From: Actinomycetota bacterium
Lineage (GTDB): Bacteria > Actinomycetota > Acidimicrobiia > Acidimicrobiales > JAMCQF01
DNA length: 34,841 bases
NCBI GenBank assembly: GCA_023379605.1
Contig: JAMCQF010000225.1
Location: 1-34,841, forward strand
Reading direction: 5' to 3'
Made by a program: the position numbers and the translations under genes. This document shows, piece after piece, positions 9,284-18,469 of the stretch (its first letter is position 1; each line of letters starts with the position of its first letter). The notes under the pieces were generated by a model that was not told where the DNA came from, searched no databases, and saw only the letters and a program-made list of their open reading frames with translations.

Positions 9284-10598
9284 TGGTGGGCTCCCTCCGG
9301 GATAGTAAGGACAGTGCTCTGTCTAGAACCAGGCCCGCCACCTCGCGCTTTGTGGTGAGCGGGACCCGCTCCACGCTACCTGCGGAAACGATCAGGACCG
9401 CGTTGGTGTCGTTCTCGAATCCTGCTCCAGGCTCGGTGATGTCGTTGGCCACTATTAGGTCCACGCCTTTGGCATACAGCTTGGACTTTGCCCGCAGCTC
9501 CACCTCTTCGGTCTCGGCTGCAAAACCTACCAACACCTGTCCTTGCTCCCGACCCGCAGATAGGCCAGCGAGGATGTCAGCGGTGGGCTCCAGGAGAAGC
9601 TCGGGCACCCCATCTGACTTGCGAAGCTTCCTTGGAGAGCTCATCTTGGGTCGGAAGTCGGCCACTGCTGCAGCCATCACGACAATGTCTGCCCCTCTGG
9701 AGCTTGCGAGCATCGCATGCTCCATCTGATCAGCGGTCTCTACCCTTACAACCTCTATGCCAGCAGGTACGTCCAAGGGAGCAGAGGTGACCAGAACCAC
9801 GCTAGCCCCTCGTTCATGGGCAACCTCTGCTATGGCATGTCCCTGCTTGCCAGATGAGCGATTGGTGATGTAGCGCACCGGGTCTAATGGCTCTCGAGTT
9901 CCTCCGGCACTCACCACTACCCTCAGATCCCGCAATGGCGTTCTATCCGAGCCAGCACCCGACAGGCCTGCTCGGACTCTTGGGCCCAGCACCTGAGCAG
10001 CCCTTGAGACGATCTCCTCGGGATCAGCCATCCTGCCGGTCCCGCTGTCACCCCCAGCCAACCTCCCAGTGCCAGGTCCCACAATCACGACGCCCCTCCT
10101 GGTCAGCACAGCGAGATTTTCCTGTACGGCCGGGTGCTCCCACATCTCGGTGTGCATCGCTGGGCACACAACTACAGGGGCCCTAGTGGCAAGGAGAGTG
10201 GCCGTGAGAAGATCCGACGATATGCCCGCAGCGTAGAGTCCTATCAGCCTCGCCGTGGCTGGAGCCACAATCACAAGATCTGCCGATCGGCCTAGCACCG
10301 TGTGGGGAATGGGCTCCGCCCCGTCAAAGAGCCCTTGATGGGCAGGCTCAGAGGCAAGGGCTGAGAATGTTACAGCGCCTACAAAACGCGTTGCTTGCGA
10401 GGTGAGAACCGGGATCACATACGCACCTGCGTCGACAAGCCTGCGACAAAGCTCTACCGCCTTGTAGGCCGCAATCCCGCCAGTGACTCCCAAAACCACT
10501 CGCCGACCCGCCAGCGGCCCCGAGGCCAGGCCATCTGAAGCCGAGCCCATAGCTAGCCCAGTGTGGCCGGGCCTGGTGCCTCCGGTCTCAGCTGACAC
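9276..10598 (-). CDS. coaBC: Bifunctional phosphopantothenoylcysteine synthetase/decarboxylase CoaBC
   Basis: Catalyses two steps of coenzyme A synthesis. The N-terminal flavin-dependent decarboxylase (about residues 28-210) shows [28 protein letters not shown] and [17 protein letters not shown]. The C-terminal synthetase (about 225-435) shows [39 protein letters not shown] and VGFAAETE. The GTG start at 10596-10598 lacks an obvious ribosome binding site; an ATG 16 codons in is an alternative. It follows rpoZ after 67 nt and overlaps metK by 8 nt, the rpoZ-dfp-metK order seen in mycobacteria. Confidence 0.96.
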   Translation of the reverse strand: MSAETGGTRPGHTGLAMGSASDGLASGPLAGRRVVLGVTGGIAAYKAVELCRRLVDAGAYVIPVLTSQATRFVGAVTFSALASEPAHQGLFDGAEPIPHTVLGRSADLVIVAPATARLIGLYAAGISSDLLTATLLATRAPVVVCPAMHTEMWEHPAVQENLAVLTRRGVVIVGPGTGRLAGGDSGTGRMADPEEIVSRAAQVLGPRVRAGLSGAGSDRTPLRDLRVVVSAGGTREPLDPVRYITNRSSGKQGHAIAEVAHERGASVVLVTSAPLDVPAGIEVVRVETADQMEHAMLASSRGADIVVMAAAVADFRPKMSSPRKLRKSDGVPELLLEPTADILAGLSAGREQGQVLVGFAAETEEVELRAKSKLYAKGVDLIVANDITEPGAGFENDTNAVLIVSAGSVERVPLTTKREVAGLVLDRALSLLSRREPTSG

Positions 10599-10665
10599 TA
10601 CCGACCACTATTTCTCTGGCTCCTAGATTTCCCTTCCGGTGCCAAAGCGCTGGAGATCCGGCCCT

Positions 10666-11127
10666 CTACCCAGCCTCCTCTGGGTGGGTAGGCTCGTCTC
10701 CATCAGTGGCACCCATCTCCAGGTCGCCAGATGCTTGTTCAGCAAAAGGCATGCTGCCAACTTCTATCTCCAGATCCGCTACTGCGGCCACAGGCACATT
10801 GGCAGGCTCTGTGACAGCCTCGACGGCCATGACAGCCTGGCCAGTTGTGGCTCGCTCGTCTGCTGGTCCACTCTCACCAGAGTCCCTGTGGCGACAGGAA
10901 ACCTTTCCCGCTGCGATCTCCTCAAAAGCAATGGACAGGGGCTTTCGCGCGACGGAGGTCACCTGGGGCGGGACTAGAGCACCCAGACCTTCGCCAAGCT
11001 GATTGAAGTAAGAGTTGATCTCTCGGCCTCTCAGGGCTGCAAGGGAGATCAGGGTGAACTTGGAGTCCACCTTGGAAAGGAGGTCCTCTATCGGTGGCTC
11101 CATCATTGTATTGCGGCGGTCGGCCAT
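10666..11127 (-). CDS. rpoZ: RNA polymerase omega subunit with long acidic tail
   Basis: Omega helps fold and recruit the beta' subunit of RNA polymerase. The conserved part covers about residues 9-75: PPIEDLLSKVDSKFTLISLA, ALRGREINSYFNQL, and the actinobacterial end KPLSIAFEEIAAGKV. About 75 further residues follow, rich in Ala, Glu, Gly and Val with a strongly acidic end; most omegas stop near 80-110 residues. The ATG is preferred because AGGTG lies seven bases upstream; a GTG three codons earlier is possible. Neighbours gmk and coaBC agree with the actinobacterial gmk-rpoZ-dfp order. Confidence 0.92.
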   Translation of the reverse strand: MADRRNTMMEPPIEDLLSKVDSKFTLISLAALRGREINSYFNQLGEGLGALVPPQVTSVARKPLSIAFEEIAAGKVSCRHRDSGESGPADERATTGQAVMAVEAVTEPANVPVAAVADLEIEVGSMPFAEQASGDLEMGATDGDEPTHPEEAG

Positions 11128-11169
11128 GTCTTTCACCTACTCCTGCTCGGCTGGCAAGACGCGTTGCAC

Positions 11170-11730
11170 TTAGCTACGGTCACCAGAGCCACCGACCAAT
11201 CGCCGGTGGCGCTCTAGTATATCGCAGACCCGCTCCAGGGCCTGATCGAGGTCATCATTGACCACAACATCGTCTGCGATCAGCCGGCCGCGCGAAGCTT
11301 CCTCGAGGCCCATGGCAACTCGCTGGGCTATGCGGGCCTCATCCTCGCCCCTGGATCGGAGCCTGTCAGCCTGCACCTGCGCTGATGGTGGGACCAACAG
11401 CACAAGTACAGCCCGAGGGTCGTAAGCCTTGACCTGCTGGGCTCCTTGCAGGTCGATCTCCAGCAGCACGTCATGACCTGGGGGTGGATCTGGCATGGGC
11501 GTGCCATAGCGGTGGCCGAGGAACTCCGCCCACTCCAGGAAGCCTCCAGAGCTCACCTTTGCGTCAAACTCCTCATCGGTAACGAACCGGTAAGCGCTTT
11601 CCGCCTCCCCAGGTCGCCGTGCCCTGGTAGTCCAAGAGCGACTGAGCCACAAAGTGGGGTCCCTGGCTACGAGCCGATCGATAAGGGTTCCCTTGCCGGT
11701 CCCGCCGGGCCCGAATATGACGAAGATCAG
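11170..11730 (-). CDS. gmk: Guanylate kinase with probable CTG start
   Basis: Phosphorylates GMP/dGMP to the diphosphate. The P-loop GPGGTGKGT (residues 7-15) lies close to the N-terminus, followed by SRSWTTRARRPGE (GMP binding), FLEWAEFLGHRYGTP, DVLLEIDLQGAQQV and VNDDLDQAL. The P-loop is coding and essential, yet no ATG, GTG or TTG occurs in frame upstream of it before the frame runs deep into mihF. The only sensible candidate is CTG at 11728-11730, overlapping the mihF TGA as CTGA, the same geometry as the ATGA/GTGA couplings elsewhere in this run. That gives 186 residues, normal for the family. A start at the downstream TTG (11650-11652) would delete the P-loop. Confidence 0.93.
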   Translation of the reverse strand: MIFVIFGPGGTGKGTLIDRLVARDPTLWLSRSWTTRARRPGEAESAYRFVTDEEFDAKVSSGGFLEWAEFLGHRYGTPMPDPPPGHDVLLEIDLQGAQQVKAYDPRAVLVLLVPPSAQVQADRLRSRGEDEARIAQRVAMGLEEASRGRLIADDVVVNDDLDQALERVCDILERHRRLVGGSGDRS

Positions 11731-12047
11731 GAGCGGGTGGTTTCGGCTACCAGGGCTTCGCGCTGGTTGGTACCAAGACCTTGAAGACGGCGCGACTCGC
11801 TTATCCCTACTGTCTCCATAAGACGGCGGGCTTTGACCTTACCAAGACCGGGAAGGGATTCCAGCACGGAGAGGACCTTCATCTTTCCGAGCGTCTCGTC
11901 CTTGTCGGCCTCTGCCAACAGGGCCTGCAGGGTCATCCTGCCCATTTTCAGCTTTTCCTTCACCTCGGCACGCTGCCGGCGGGCCTGAGCGGCCTTGGCA
12001 AGAGCCTGCTGGCGCTGTTCTGGTGTAAGTACGGGAGGTTGCGGCAT
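11727..12047 (-). CDS. mihF: Actinobacterial integration host factor MihF
   Basis: Small DNA-binding nucleoid protein found only in Actinomycetota, essential in mycobacteria and unrelated to enterobacterial IHF. The 106 residues have the expected layout: a basic helical N-terminus (LTPEQRQQALAKAAQARRQ, EVKEKLKMG), then the helix-two-turn-helix core with LGKMKVLSVLESLPGLGKVKA and RRLMETVGISESRRLQGLG. The ATG at 12045-12047 is chosen because it gives the family-like MPQPPVLTPEQR start and has TATGGT 7 nt upstream; an in-frame ATG four codons earlier exists. It overlaps gmk by 4 nt; mihF-gmk adjacency is typical for the phylum. Confidence 0.96.
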   Translation of the reverse strand: MPQPPVLTPEQRQQALAKAAQARRQRAEVKEKLKMGRMTLQALLAEADKDETLGKMKVLSVLESLPGLGKVKARRLMETVGISESRRLQGLGTNQREALVAETTRS

Positions 12048-12060
12048 GGATATGACCATA
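12045..12060 (-). promoter_or_regulatory. Putative leaderless promoter of mihF
   Basis: TATGGT (12055-12060, minus strand) lies 7 nt before the preferred mihF ATG and fits TANNNT. The 114-nt gap after pyrF leaves room for a promoter; a TTGACT at 12160-12165 is too distant to act as its -35. The same TATGGT plus 7-nt arrangement precedes the gene at 33340. Confidence 0.45.
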
Positions 12061-12161
12061 GCTCGTGGAAGCCACCTCCGTCAGCCGATCGGGATAGCTG
12101 CAGCGCCAAGACCCCAAGTGAGCCAATCCCGGCCATTGCGCTAAGAGTCCATTGGCAACAG

Positions 12162-12944
12162 TCAACTCCCTGGCTGGATGTGCAAAGAAGCCACCAGCTG
12201 CTCGGCTGCTCGCTCCCAATTCTGCGCCTGGGTCACCGAACGCCCGATCACAAGGAGATCGGCGCCGGCGTCCAGGGCCTCTTGCGGGCCCATGACCCTA
12301 CGCTGGTCGTCTTTGGACGACCAAGCCATGCGGATGCCTGGAACCACGGCCAGCATGCTCGGAGCAATCTTGCGCAGCAATCCGAGATCCGGTCCTGCGC
12401 AGACAAATCCTCCACATCCACCCAGCTGAGCAGCTTTGACCCGTTCAACCAGCAACTCACTACCCGCCACAGGTTCGCTCGTGAGCACCGTGACAGCCAA
12501 AACGACTGCGTTGCCAGGCTCTTTGCCCGACCCTTCCTCAAGGCCAGCGACGGCCGCCTTCAGCATCTCAGGTCCACCGGATCCATGGACCGTGAGATAC
12601 GACACCCCGTGCTTTCCCATGGCCCTGGCTGCATGGTGAACAGTGGTCGGGATGTCGTAAAGCTTGAGATCGGCAAAGACCTGGAACCCTTCCTCTTGTA
12701 TAGCTGCAACTGACTTGGGGCCGACAGAGCAGAAGAGCTCAAGTCCTACCTTAGCGACCCCAAAGTACGGCTTTAGACGCCTGAGCATCTGAAGTGCCCT
12801 GTCCAAGTCGTCAACATCCAGCGCCAGGGCAAGTCGATCACGCAACAAGTGGTGCCCCCCTTGGGCAAGATCCGCAGCAGGAACGCCCTGACTTGGCTTA
12901 CAGCCCTCCCGCTGGCCACTTGGACTACCCGCCAGCGCACCCAT
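12162..12944 (-). CDS. pyrF: Orotidine 5'-phosphate decarboxylase
   Basis: Last step of UMP synthesis. The 260-residue barrel shows LALDVDDLDRAL, FADLKLYDIPTTV with the catalytic Asp-Lys-Asp set, TVHGSGG, VPGIRM and LVIGRSVT. A 30-residue Gly/Gln-rich N-terminal lead precedes the barrel. The ATG at 12942-12944 is chosen because AGAGGAG sits six bases upstream; an earlier in-frame start lacks one. It overlaps the pyrD 3' end by 20 nt. It is the last gene of the pyrR-pyrF run. Confidence 0.95.
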   Translation of the reverse strand: MGALAGSPSGQREGCKPSQGVPAADLAQGGHHLLRDRLALALDVDDLDRALQMLRRLKPYFGVAKVGLELFCSVGPKSVAAIQEEGFQVFADLKLYDIPTTVHHAARAMGKHGVSYLTVHGSGGPEMLKAAVAGLEEGSGKEPGNAVVLAVTVLTSEPVAGSELLVERVKAAQLGGCGGFVCAGPDLGLLRKIAPSMLAVVPGIRMAWSSKDDQRRVMGPQEALDAGADLLVIGRSVTQAQNWERAAEQLVASLHIQPGS

Positions 12945-13920
12945 GTGCCGCTCCTCTAAGATCACAGGTCCTGTAAATCCCGTGGGCCGCACACCACCTG
13001 CGCAGCTCCACTACCACCCGGGCCGCGGCTTTCGGATCAGCGAAGCTGGCCGTTCCCACCTGAACGGCATCCGCACCTGCCATCATCATCTCCACTGCGT
13101 CCACACCTCGTGCGACACCTCCCACACCTACTATCGCTGCATCGGGAAAGCTCGTCCTGCAGTCCCAAACCGCCCTCACCGCCACCGGTCGGATCGGGGG
13201 ACCTGAGATGCCCCCTGTGAGCCCGCCTAGCCGGGGGGTTTTCGATTCGACATCTATCTCCATGCCCAAGACGGTGTTTATGAGCGTGATCGCCTCTGCA
13301 CCAGCCCCCAGCGCAGCAGCTGCGATCTCGGCTATGTCGGCGACATTGGGGCTGAGCTTTGCCCAAAGCGGCCTGGCGCAGGCTGCGCTAGCCTCCACGG
13401 CCTCTGCGGTCGCCTTCGGCGAGTGGGAGAACATCCGGCGGCGATCCTCCACGTTGGGGCAGCTCACATTTACCTCGACGGCAACCACGGCTGACGGCGC
13501 ATCGCGCAGGAGACAAGCCGCCTGTTCGAACTCCCCCACGGTCCTGCCCCAGATGCTGGCCACCACATGTGCTCCGGTTTGCAAAAGATCTGGCAAGTCC
13601 GTCTCCAGCCAAGCTTCTACGCCAGGGCCCTGCAGTCCAACGCTGTTCAAAATGGCCCCTCCCGGCCCAGGTGCGATCCTGGGAGCGGGATTGCCCGGCC
13701 AGGGTTGCGCGGCTAGCGATTTCACAACTACGGCCCCGAGCGCGCTGAGATCGAGATAGCGTGCCAGCTCTGCGCCGTGACCCGAGGTGCCAGAAGCCGT
13801 CATGACGGGCGCTCGAAGCGTCACCGATCCAACATGGGCTGTGAGGTCCACTTGCTCTAGAGCCCTGGGGCCACAAGACAGCCGCCTAGAACCCGCCAGG
13901 TCTAAGCTGGGCCTAGTCAC
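12925..13920 (-). CDS. pyrD: Dihydroorotate dehydrogenase PyrD, class 1-like
   Basis: FMN flavoprotein oxidising dihydroorotate to orotate. The core shows APVMTASGTSGHG, VVKSLAAQPWPGNP, LNSVGLQGPG and VEVNVSCPN with Cys154 as the class 1 catalytic base (class 2 enzymes have Ser there), followed by LWAKLSPN, LINTVLGMEID and a GVGGV/VQVGTA phosphate-binding end. The cytosolic class 1B form normally works with the Fe-S/FAD subunit PyrK, but no pyrK lies between carB and pyrD, where it is often found. The GTG at 13918-13920, 8 nt after carB, is the preferred start; the true start could be as late as a GTG near 13851. Confidence 0.93.
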   Translation of the reverse strand: MTRPSLDLAGSRRLSCGPRALEQVDLTAHVGSVTLRAPVMTASGTSGHGAELARYLDLSALGAVVVKSLAAQPWPGNPAPRIAPGPGGAILNSVGLQGPGVEAWLETDLPDLLQTGAHVVASIWGRTVGEFEQAACLLRDAPSAVVAVEVNVSCPNVEDRRRMFSHSPKATAEAVEASAACARPLWAKLSPNVADIAEIAAAALGAGAEAITLINTVLGMEIDVESKTPRLGGLTGGISGPPIRPVAVRAVWDCRTSFPDAAIVGVGGVARGVDAVEMMMAGADAVQVGTASFADPKAAARVVVELRRWCAAHGIYRTCDLRGAAHGCAGG

Positions 13921-13928
13921 CTTGGCAC

Positions 13929-16900
13929 CTACACCAGGCGATCTTCGATGCCGGCTCTCTTCAGAGTCCTTGGCGGCAGTGCGTTGTACTCTTGGAGGCT
14001 GCAAACCGAAAGAGGATGCGATGCCCAGTCCGCGATGCCGGTCACGGCGGCACGCGCTGCTGCCAGAGTGGTGATGCATGGGACATGATGGGCCATCGCG
14101 GCGGCTCGGATGTGCACGCCATCTACCCGTGGCCCTCTCCCGCGAGGAGTGTTGACCACCAGTTGTACCTTCCCGCTGGCAATGAGCTCCACGGCGTCCA
14201 CTCCCCCCTCGCTGCTGGGTGCACCGACCTTGTCTACCACGGTGCTCACCGCTATTTGCCTATCGCGCAGGAACCTAGCGGTGCCTTCCGTCGCTGCCAG
14301 CTCGAATCCCTGGTCGGTCAAGCTGCGGGCCACTTCAAGCCCGGCAGGCTTGTCCCTGTCTGCAAGGGAGAGAAAGACCAGCCCGGCCGAGGGAAGGCGA
14401 TTCCCTGCGGCCATCTGGCTCTTGGCGAACGCCAGACCGAACGTGCTCCCCATCCCCATGACCTCACCCGTAGAGCGCATCTCAGGTCCAAGCAAGGTAT
14501 CGACCTCCGGAAAGCGATCAAAGGGAAGCACAGCCTCTTTCACGCTCACCTGAGAGCCCCCAACTATGCGCCAGATGCTTCCCGCACCTCCAAGTGCCGC
14601 AGGAACCAACCCTTCTGCCGCCAAGTCGGCGATGCTGGCCCCCATCATGACTCTTGCTGCCACCTTGGCAATGGGCACGCCGGTGGCCTTGGAGACAAAT
14701 GGAAGCGTCCTGGAAGCCCTTGGGTTGGCCTCAAGAACGAAAACCTGGCTCTTCTTCACTGCGTACTGGACATTTATCGGCCCACACACTTCGAGGGCAT
14801 CTGCTATCGCCTTGGTATAGAGCTCGATAACCGATATGGTCTCCGAGCTCAAAGTGGGCGGCGGTATGGCACAAGCAGAGTCTCCCGAGTGGACACCTGC
14901 CTGCTCCACATGCTCCATCACCCCCGCCAGGAGCAAGGTTCCTCTCAAGTCGCGCACTGCGTCAACGTCGACCTCTGTGGCATCCTCTAAGAACCTGTCT
15001 ACCAGCACTGGGCGCGCTGCCGAAAGCCCCCCTTCCAAGCCAATGCCTGCTCCCAAACCTTCCATCACCCTGCGCAGATCGGACTCTTCGTAAACTATCT
15101 CCATGGCGCGACCCCCAAGCACGTAGCTGGGTCTCACAAGCACCGGGAAGCCGACGCGCCCCACCACCTCGAGGGCCTCTTGAAGATTGGTCGCAGTGCC
15201 GCCAGCAGGTTGGGGGATCTCCAGTCTGGCGCACAGCGCGTTCCAGCGCTCTCGATCCTCAGCTATGTCGATGGCCTCGGGGCTGGTGCCCAACACCATG
15301 TCCTTGGCCAGCAGGGACGCCAGCTTGAGCGGCGTCTGGCCCCCAAGGCTTACTATCACACCTACTACCCCACCTGAGCCGCTGGAAGCTGCCTGCTCGG
15401 CGTCAAGAACGTTGGAGACGTCCTCAAAGGTTAGTGGTTCGAAGTAAAGCCGATCACTCGTATCGTAATCAGTAGATACGGTCTCTGGGTTGCAGTTGAC
15501 CATGATGGTCTCGTAGCCGGCCTCGGACAGAGCCTCGCTGGCATGCACACAGCAATAGTCGAACTCGATGCCCTGGCCTATCCGGTTTGGGCCTGACCCT
15601 AGGACAACGACTTTTGGCTTGGCGCTCGGTCGTACCTCGTCTTCATCCTCAAAGCAGGAGTAGTGGTAGGGAGTGATAGCAGCGAACTCAGCTCCACATG
15701 TATCCACCGTCTTGAAGCTGGGGCGCACTCCCGCCTCCAGGCGGGCGGCACGTACCTTATCCTCAGGCTCCCCGAGCAGCCAGCCGATCTGGGCATCTGA
15801 GAAGCCGAGCCTCTTTGCCCTCTTCCAGTCCTTCTTCGACATCGATGCAAGGCCCTTGCTGGTGATCCGCTCACGCTCGGCAGATATCCTCACCATCTGA
15901 TGCAAAAACCACGGATCTATCCCTGTCGCATCTGCGAGTCTCTCCACAGGTATGCCGCGACGCAACAGCGCCTCCACCTGAAAGACCCGTTCGGGGGTAG
16001 CAATCGACGCTCTTTGCAAAAGCAGCTCATCGTCTATGGCATCAAGCAGCCGCTCTAAGTTATCGCAGTTTAGGCCCAGCCTGCCCTGCTCCAAGGAGCG
16101 CAATGCCTTTTGCAGAGACTCTGGAAATGTGCGCCCTATTGCCATGACCTCACCTACGGACTGCATACGGGTGCCCAGTTTTCCCTGTGCACCTGGCAGC
16201 TTTTCAAAGGCCCATCTAGGCACCTTTGTGACCACGTAATCGATCACTGGCTCAAAGCTGGCAGGGGTTGCCCCTGTTATGTCATTTGTAATCTCATCAA
16301 GAGTATATCCTACTGCAAGTCTAGCTGCTATCTTGGCTATGGGGAACCCTGTGGCCTTAGATGCAAGTGCAGACGATCGTGAGACACGGGGGTTCATCTC
16401 TATCACCAACTGGGTGCCATCGGTGGGACTGACTGCGAACTGGATGTTGGAGCCGCCCGTCTCCACCCCCACCCTGCGTATACATTTGAACGCAGCGTCG
16501 CGCATAGCCTGGTACTCCAGATCAGTCAAGGTCTGCGCAGGAGCCACCGTTATCGAGTCCCCTGTATGAACCCCCATAGGATCGAAGTTCTCTATCGAAC
16601 ACACCACCACGCAGTTGTCAGCCCTATCCCTCATGACTTCCAGCTCGAACTCTTTCCAGCCAGCTATCGAAGTCTCCACAAGCACCTGACCGACTGGGCT
16701 CGCATCTATCCCATCATGGGCCATGCGGGCGAGCGCGGTTGGATCGTTTGCTATACCGGTCCCTGCCCCCCCAAGAATATAGGACGGTCGTACCATGACA
16801 GGATAGCCAAGGCTGGCAGCGATCTCAAGCGCCTCGTCCACAGAGTGCGCAAAGCCGGACCTCGGAACTGCCAGGCCGATCTCGGACATGGCCGCCTTGA

Positions 16901-17294
16901 AGCTGTCCCTGTTCTCCGCGGTGGCGATGGCGCTGGCGCTTGCACCTATGAGCTCTACGCCGAGCTCTGCGAGGATGCCGCTCTGGTATAGGTTCATGGC
17001 CAGATTTAGTGCAGTCTGGCCTCCCAGCGTGGCCAGGACCGCATCGGGCCGCTCCCTGGCGATCACAGCCGCCACGATATCTGGATGCAGCGGCTCCAGA
17101 TAGGTCCTGTCTGCCAGCTGAGGGTCCGTCATGATCGTGGCCGGGTTGGAGTTAACAAGCACCACCCTGTAGCCCTCTGCCTTCAGCACACGGCAGGCCT
17201 GAGCACCTGAGTAGTCAAACTCACAGGCTTGACCAATAACTATCGGTCCAGAGCCAATCACGAGAATGGTCTCTATGTCGTTGCGCCTTCCCAT
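13929..17294 (-). CDS. carB: Carbamoyl-phosphate synthase large subunit
   Basis: Makes carbamoyl phosphate from bicarbonate, ATP and ammonia delivered by CarA. The 1121-residue chain has the two duplicated ATP-grasp halves: the first begins [23 protein letters not shown], with [16 protein letters not shown] and QFAVSPTDG; the second starts near residue 565 with [20 protein letters not shown] and carries [18 protein letters not shown]. The C-terminal allosteric domain (about 965-1121) includes FLSLADRDK and VVNTPRGRG. The ATG shares one base with the carA stop (TGATG). Length and order are normal for the family. Confidence 0.98.
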   Translation of the reverse strand: MGRRNDIETILVIGSGPIVIGQACEFDYSGAQACRVLKAEGYRVVLVNSNPATIMTDPQLADRTYLEPLHPDIVAAVIARERPDAVLATLGGQTALNLAMNLYQSGILAELGVELIGASASAIATAENRDSFKAAMSEIGLAVPRSGFAHSVDEALEIAASLGYPVMVRPSYILGGAGTGIANDPTALARMAHDGIDASPVGQVLVETSIAGWKEFELEVMRDRADNCVVVCSIENFDPMGVHTGDSITVAPAQTLTDLEYQAMRDAAFKCIRRVGVETGGSNIQFAVSPTDGTQLVIEMNPRVSRSSALASKATGFPIAKIAARLAVGYTLDEITNDITGATPASFEPVIDYVVTKVPRWAFEKLPGAQGKLGTRMQSVGEVMAIGRTFPESLQKALRSLEQGRLGLNCDNLERLLDAIDDELLLQRASIATPERVFQVEALLRRGIPVERLADATGIDPWFLHQMVRISAERERITSKGLASMSKKDWKRAKRLGFSDAQIGWLLGEPEDKVRAARLEAGVRPSFKTVDTCGAEFAAITPYHYSCFEDEDEVRPSAKPKVVVLGSGPNRIGQGIEFDYCCVHASEALSEAGYETIMVNCNPETVSTDYDTSDRLYFEPLTFEDVSNVLDAEQAASSGSGGVVGVIVSLGGQTPLKLASLLAKDMVLGTSPEAIDIAEDRERWNALCARLEIPQPAGGTATNLQEALEVVGRVGFPVLVRPSYVLGGRAMEIVYEESDLRRVMEGLGAGIGLEGGLSAARPVLVDRFLEDATEVDVDAVRDLRGTLLLAGVMEHVEQAGVHSGDSACAIPPPTLSSETISVIELYTKAIADALEVCGPINVQYAVKKSQVFVLEANPRASRTLPFVSKATGVPIAKVAARVMMGASIADLAAEGLVPAALGGAGSIWRIVGGSQVSVKEAVLPFDRFPEVDTLLGPEMRSTGEVMGMGSTFGLAFAKSQMAAGNRLPSAGLVFLSLADRDKPAGLEVARSLTDQGFELAATEGTARFLRDRQIAVSTVVDKVGAPSSEGGVDAVELIASGKVQLVVNTPRGRGPRVDGVHIRAAAMAHHVPCITTLAAARAAVTGIADWASHPLSVCSLQEYNALPPRTLKRAGIEDRLV

Positions 17295-18469
17295 CAGCAG
17301 GACCGCTCCATAAGAGCAGCGAACTCTGAGAAGAGATACCATGCGTCATGGGGACCTGGACCGGCCTCTGGATGGTACTGGATGCCAAATGCGCCCGCAG
17401 CTGGCTGCCTGAAGCCCTCTAGGACGCCATCGTTTAAGTTCACATGGGTGACCTCGCTTCCTTGAAGGGTGCGCATGTCAACTGCATAGCTGTGATTCTG
17501 GCTGGTTATCTCCACCTGACCTGTGAGCATCCTGCGGACAGGATGGTTTCCTCCGTGATGCCCGAAAGGGAGCTTGTAGGTGCTCCCGCCGAGAGCCGTG
17601 GCCAGAAGCTGGTGACCAAGGCAGATGCCAAACAGCGGAACCCGGCCCAGCAGATCTGCCACAGCCCCCACTATCCAGTCCAGCGCTGCGGGATCACCTG
17701 GGCCGTTTGAGAGTAGGACGCCGTCGGGCTCGCGTGCGAGGACCTCAGCTGACGGAGTGCATGCAGGGACCACCTCTACGGTTGCCATGGCCCCAAGGTG
17801 TGCGAGCATCGCTGCTTTTACGCCAAAATCATAGGCCACCACCCGCAACGGTCCATTCCCTGTTACATAGGGGTGCTCGGTGGTCACCGTCGAAACCAAG
17901 TCCCTCCCGTCAGTTGGAAGAGCCAAAGCCGCTGCTTTTGCAAGCTCTCCTTCTCCTGCAGTTCCAAAGGCACATGGGATCGAGCCAAAGTCTCGAATCC
18001 TACGCGTCAGCATTCTCGTGTCCACCCCGGTGATCCCAGGAATCCCGTGACGCACCAAGTAGTGCTCCAGATCTTCTGTGCAACGCCAGCTGCTTGGCAT
18101 GGCTTGTAGATCTCGCACCACCACACCCTCGCACCACGGCCGGGCCGACTCGGCATCGGTCGGGTTGACCCCGTAGTTACCAATATGAGGGTAGGTGAAC
18201 GCGACGACCTGGCCGGCATAAGACGGATCTGTCAGCACCTCTTGGTACCCGCTCATCACCGTGTTGAAAACCAGCTCGCCTGTAGCAATGCCACCCGGCG
18301 GGTGCGCGCCGGCCATCTCTCCTTCGAAAACCGAGCCGTCAGCGAGGACCAGAAGACCATCTGCCCTGGCATTGGCTTCTCCTGCGCAACTCGAAGGCTG
18401 TGGGCTAGATGCTGAACAGCAATGGTCTGCTCCAAGGGGTGAAGCAGCCTGGCTGGGACAAGAGGTCAC
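17294..18469 (-). CDS. carA: Carbamoyl-phosphate synthase small subunit
   Basis: Glutaminase subunit feeding ammonia to CarB. The N-terminal domain shows [33 protein letters not shown] and GVNPTDAES. The class I amidotransferase domain (about residues 205-385) has the nucleophile in [11 protein letters not shown], the GGNHPV motif and the catalytic His/Glu in [13 protein letters not shown]. About 37 residues precede the conserved start. The GTG at 18467-18469 overlaps the pyrC stop as GTGA, which supports it over later starts. It is coupled by a 1-nt overlap to carB. Confidence 0.97.
   Translation of the reverse strand: MTSCPSQAASPLGADHCCSASSPQPSSCAGEANARADGLLVLADGSVFEGEMAGAHPPGGIATGELVFNTVMSGYQEVLTDPSYAGQVVAFTYPHIGNYGVNPTDAESARPWCEGVVVRDLQAMPSSWRCTEDLEHYLVRHGIPGITGVDTRMLTRRIRDFGSIPCAFGTAGEGELAKAAALALPTDGRDLVSTVTTEHPYVTGNGPLRVVAYDFGVKAAMLAHLGAMATVEVVPACTPSAEVLAREPDGVLLSNGPGDPAALDWIVGAVADLLGRVPLFGICLGHQLLATALGGSTYKLPFGHHGGNHPVRRMLTGQVEITSQNHSYAVDMRTLQGSEVTHVNLNDGVLEGFRQPAAGAFGIQYHPEAGPGPHDAWYLFSEFAALMERSC

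Noticed and set aside
12140-12165. TTGACT with a TTAGCG as an internal promoter for mihF
   Set aside because: Spacing of 15 nt and a poor -10; the TATGGT close to the start codon is a better candidate.
13992-14990. 332-codon open frame on the plus strand opposite carB
   Set aside because: Lies wholly opposite the clearly coding carB, has no recognisable motifs and a composition typical of an antisense shadow.
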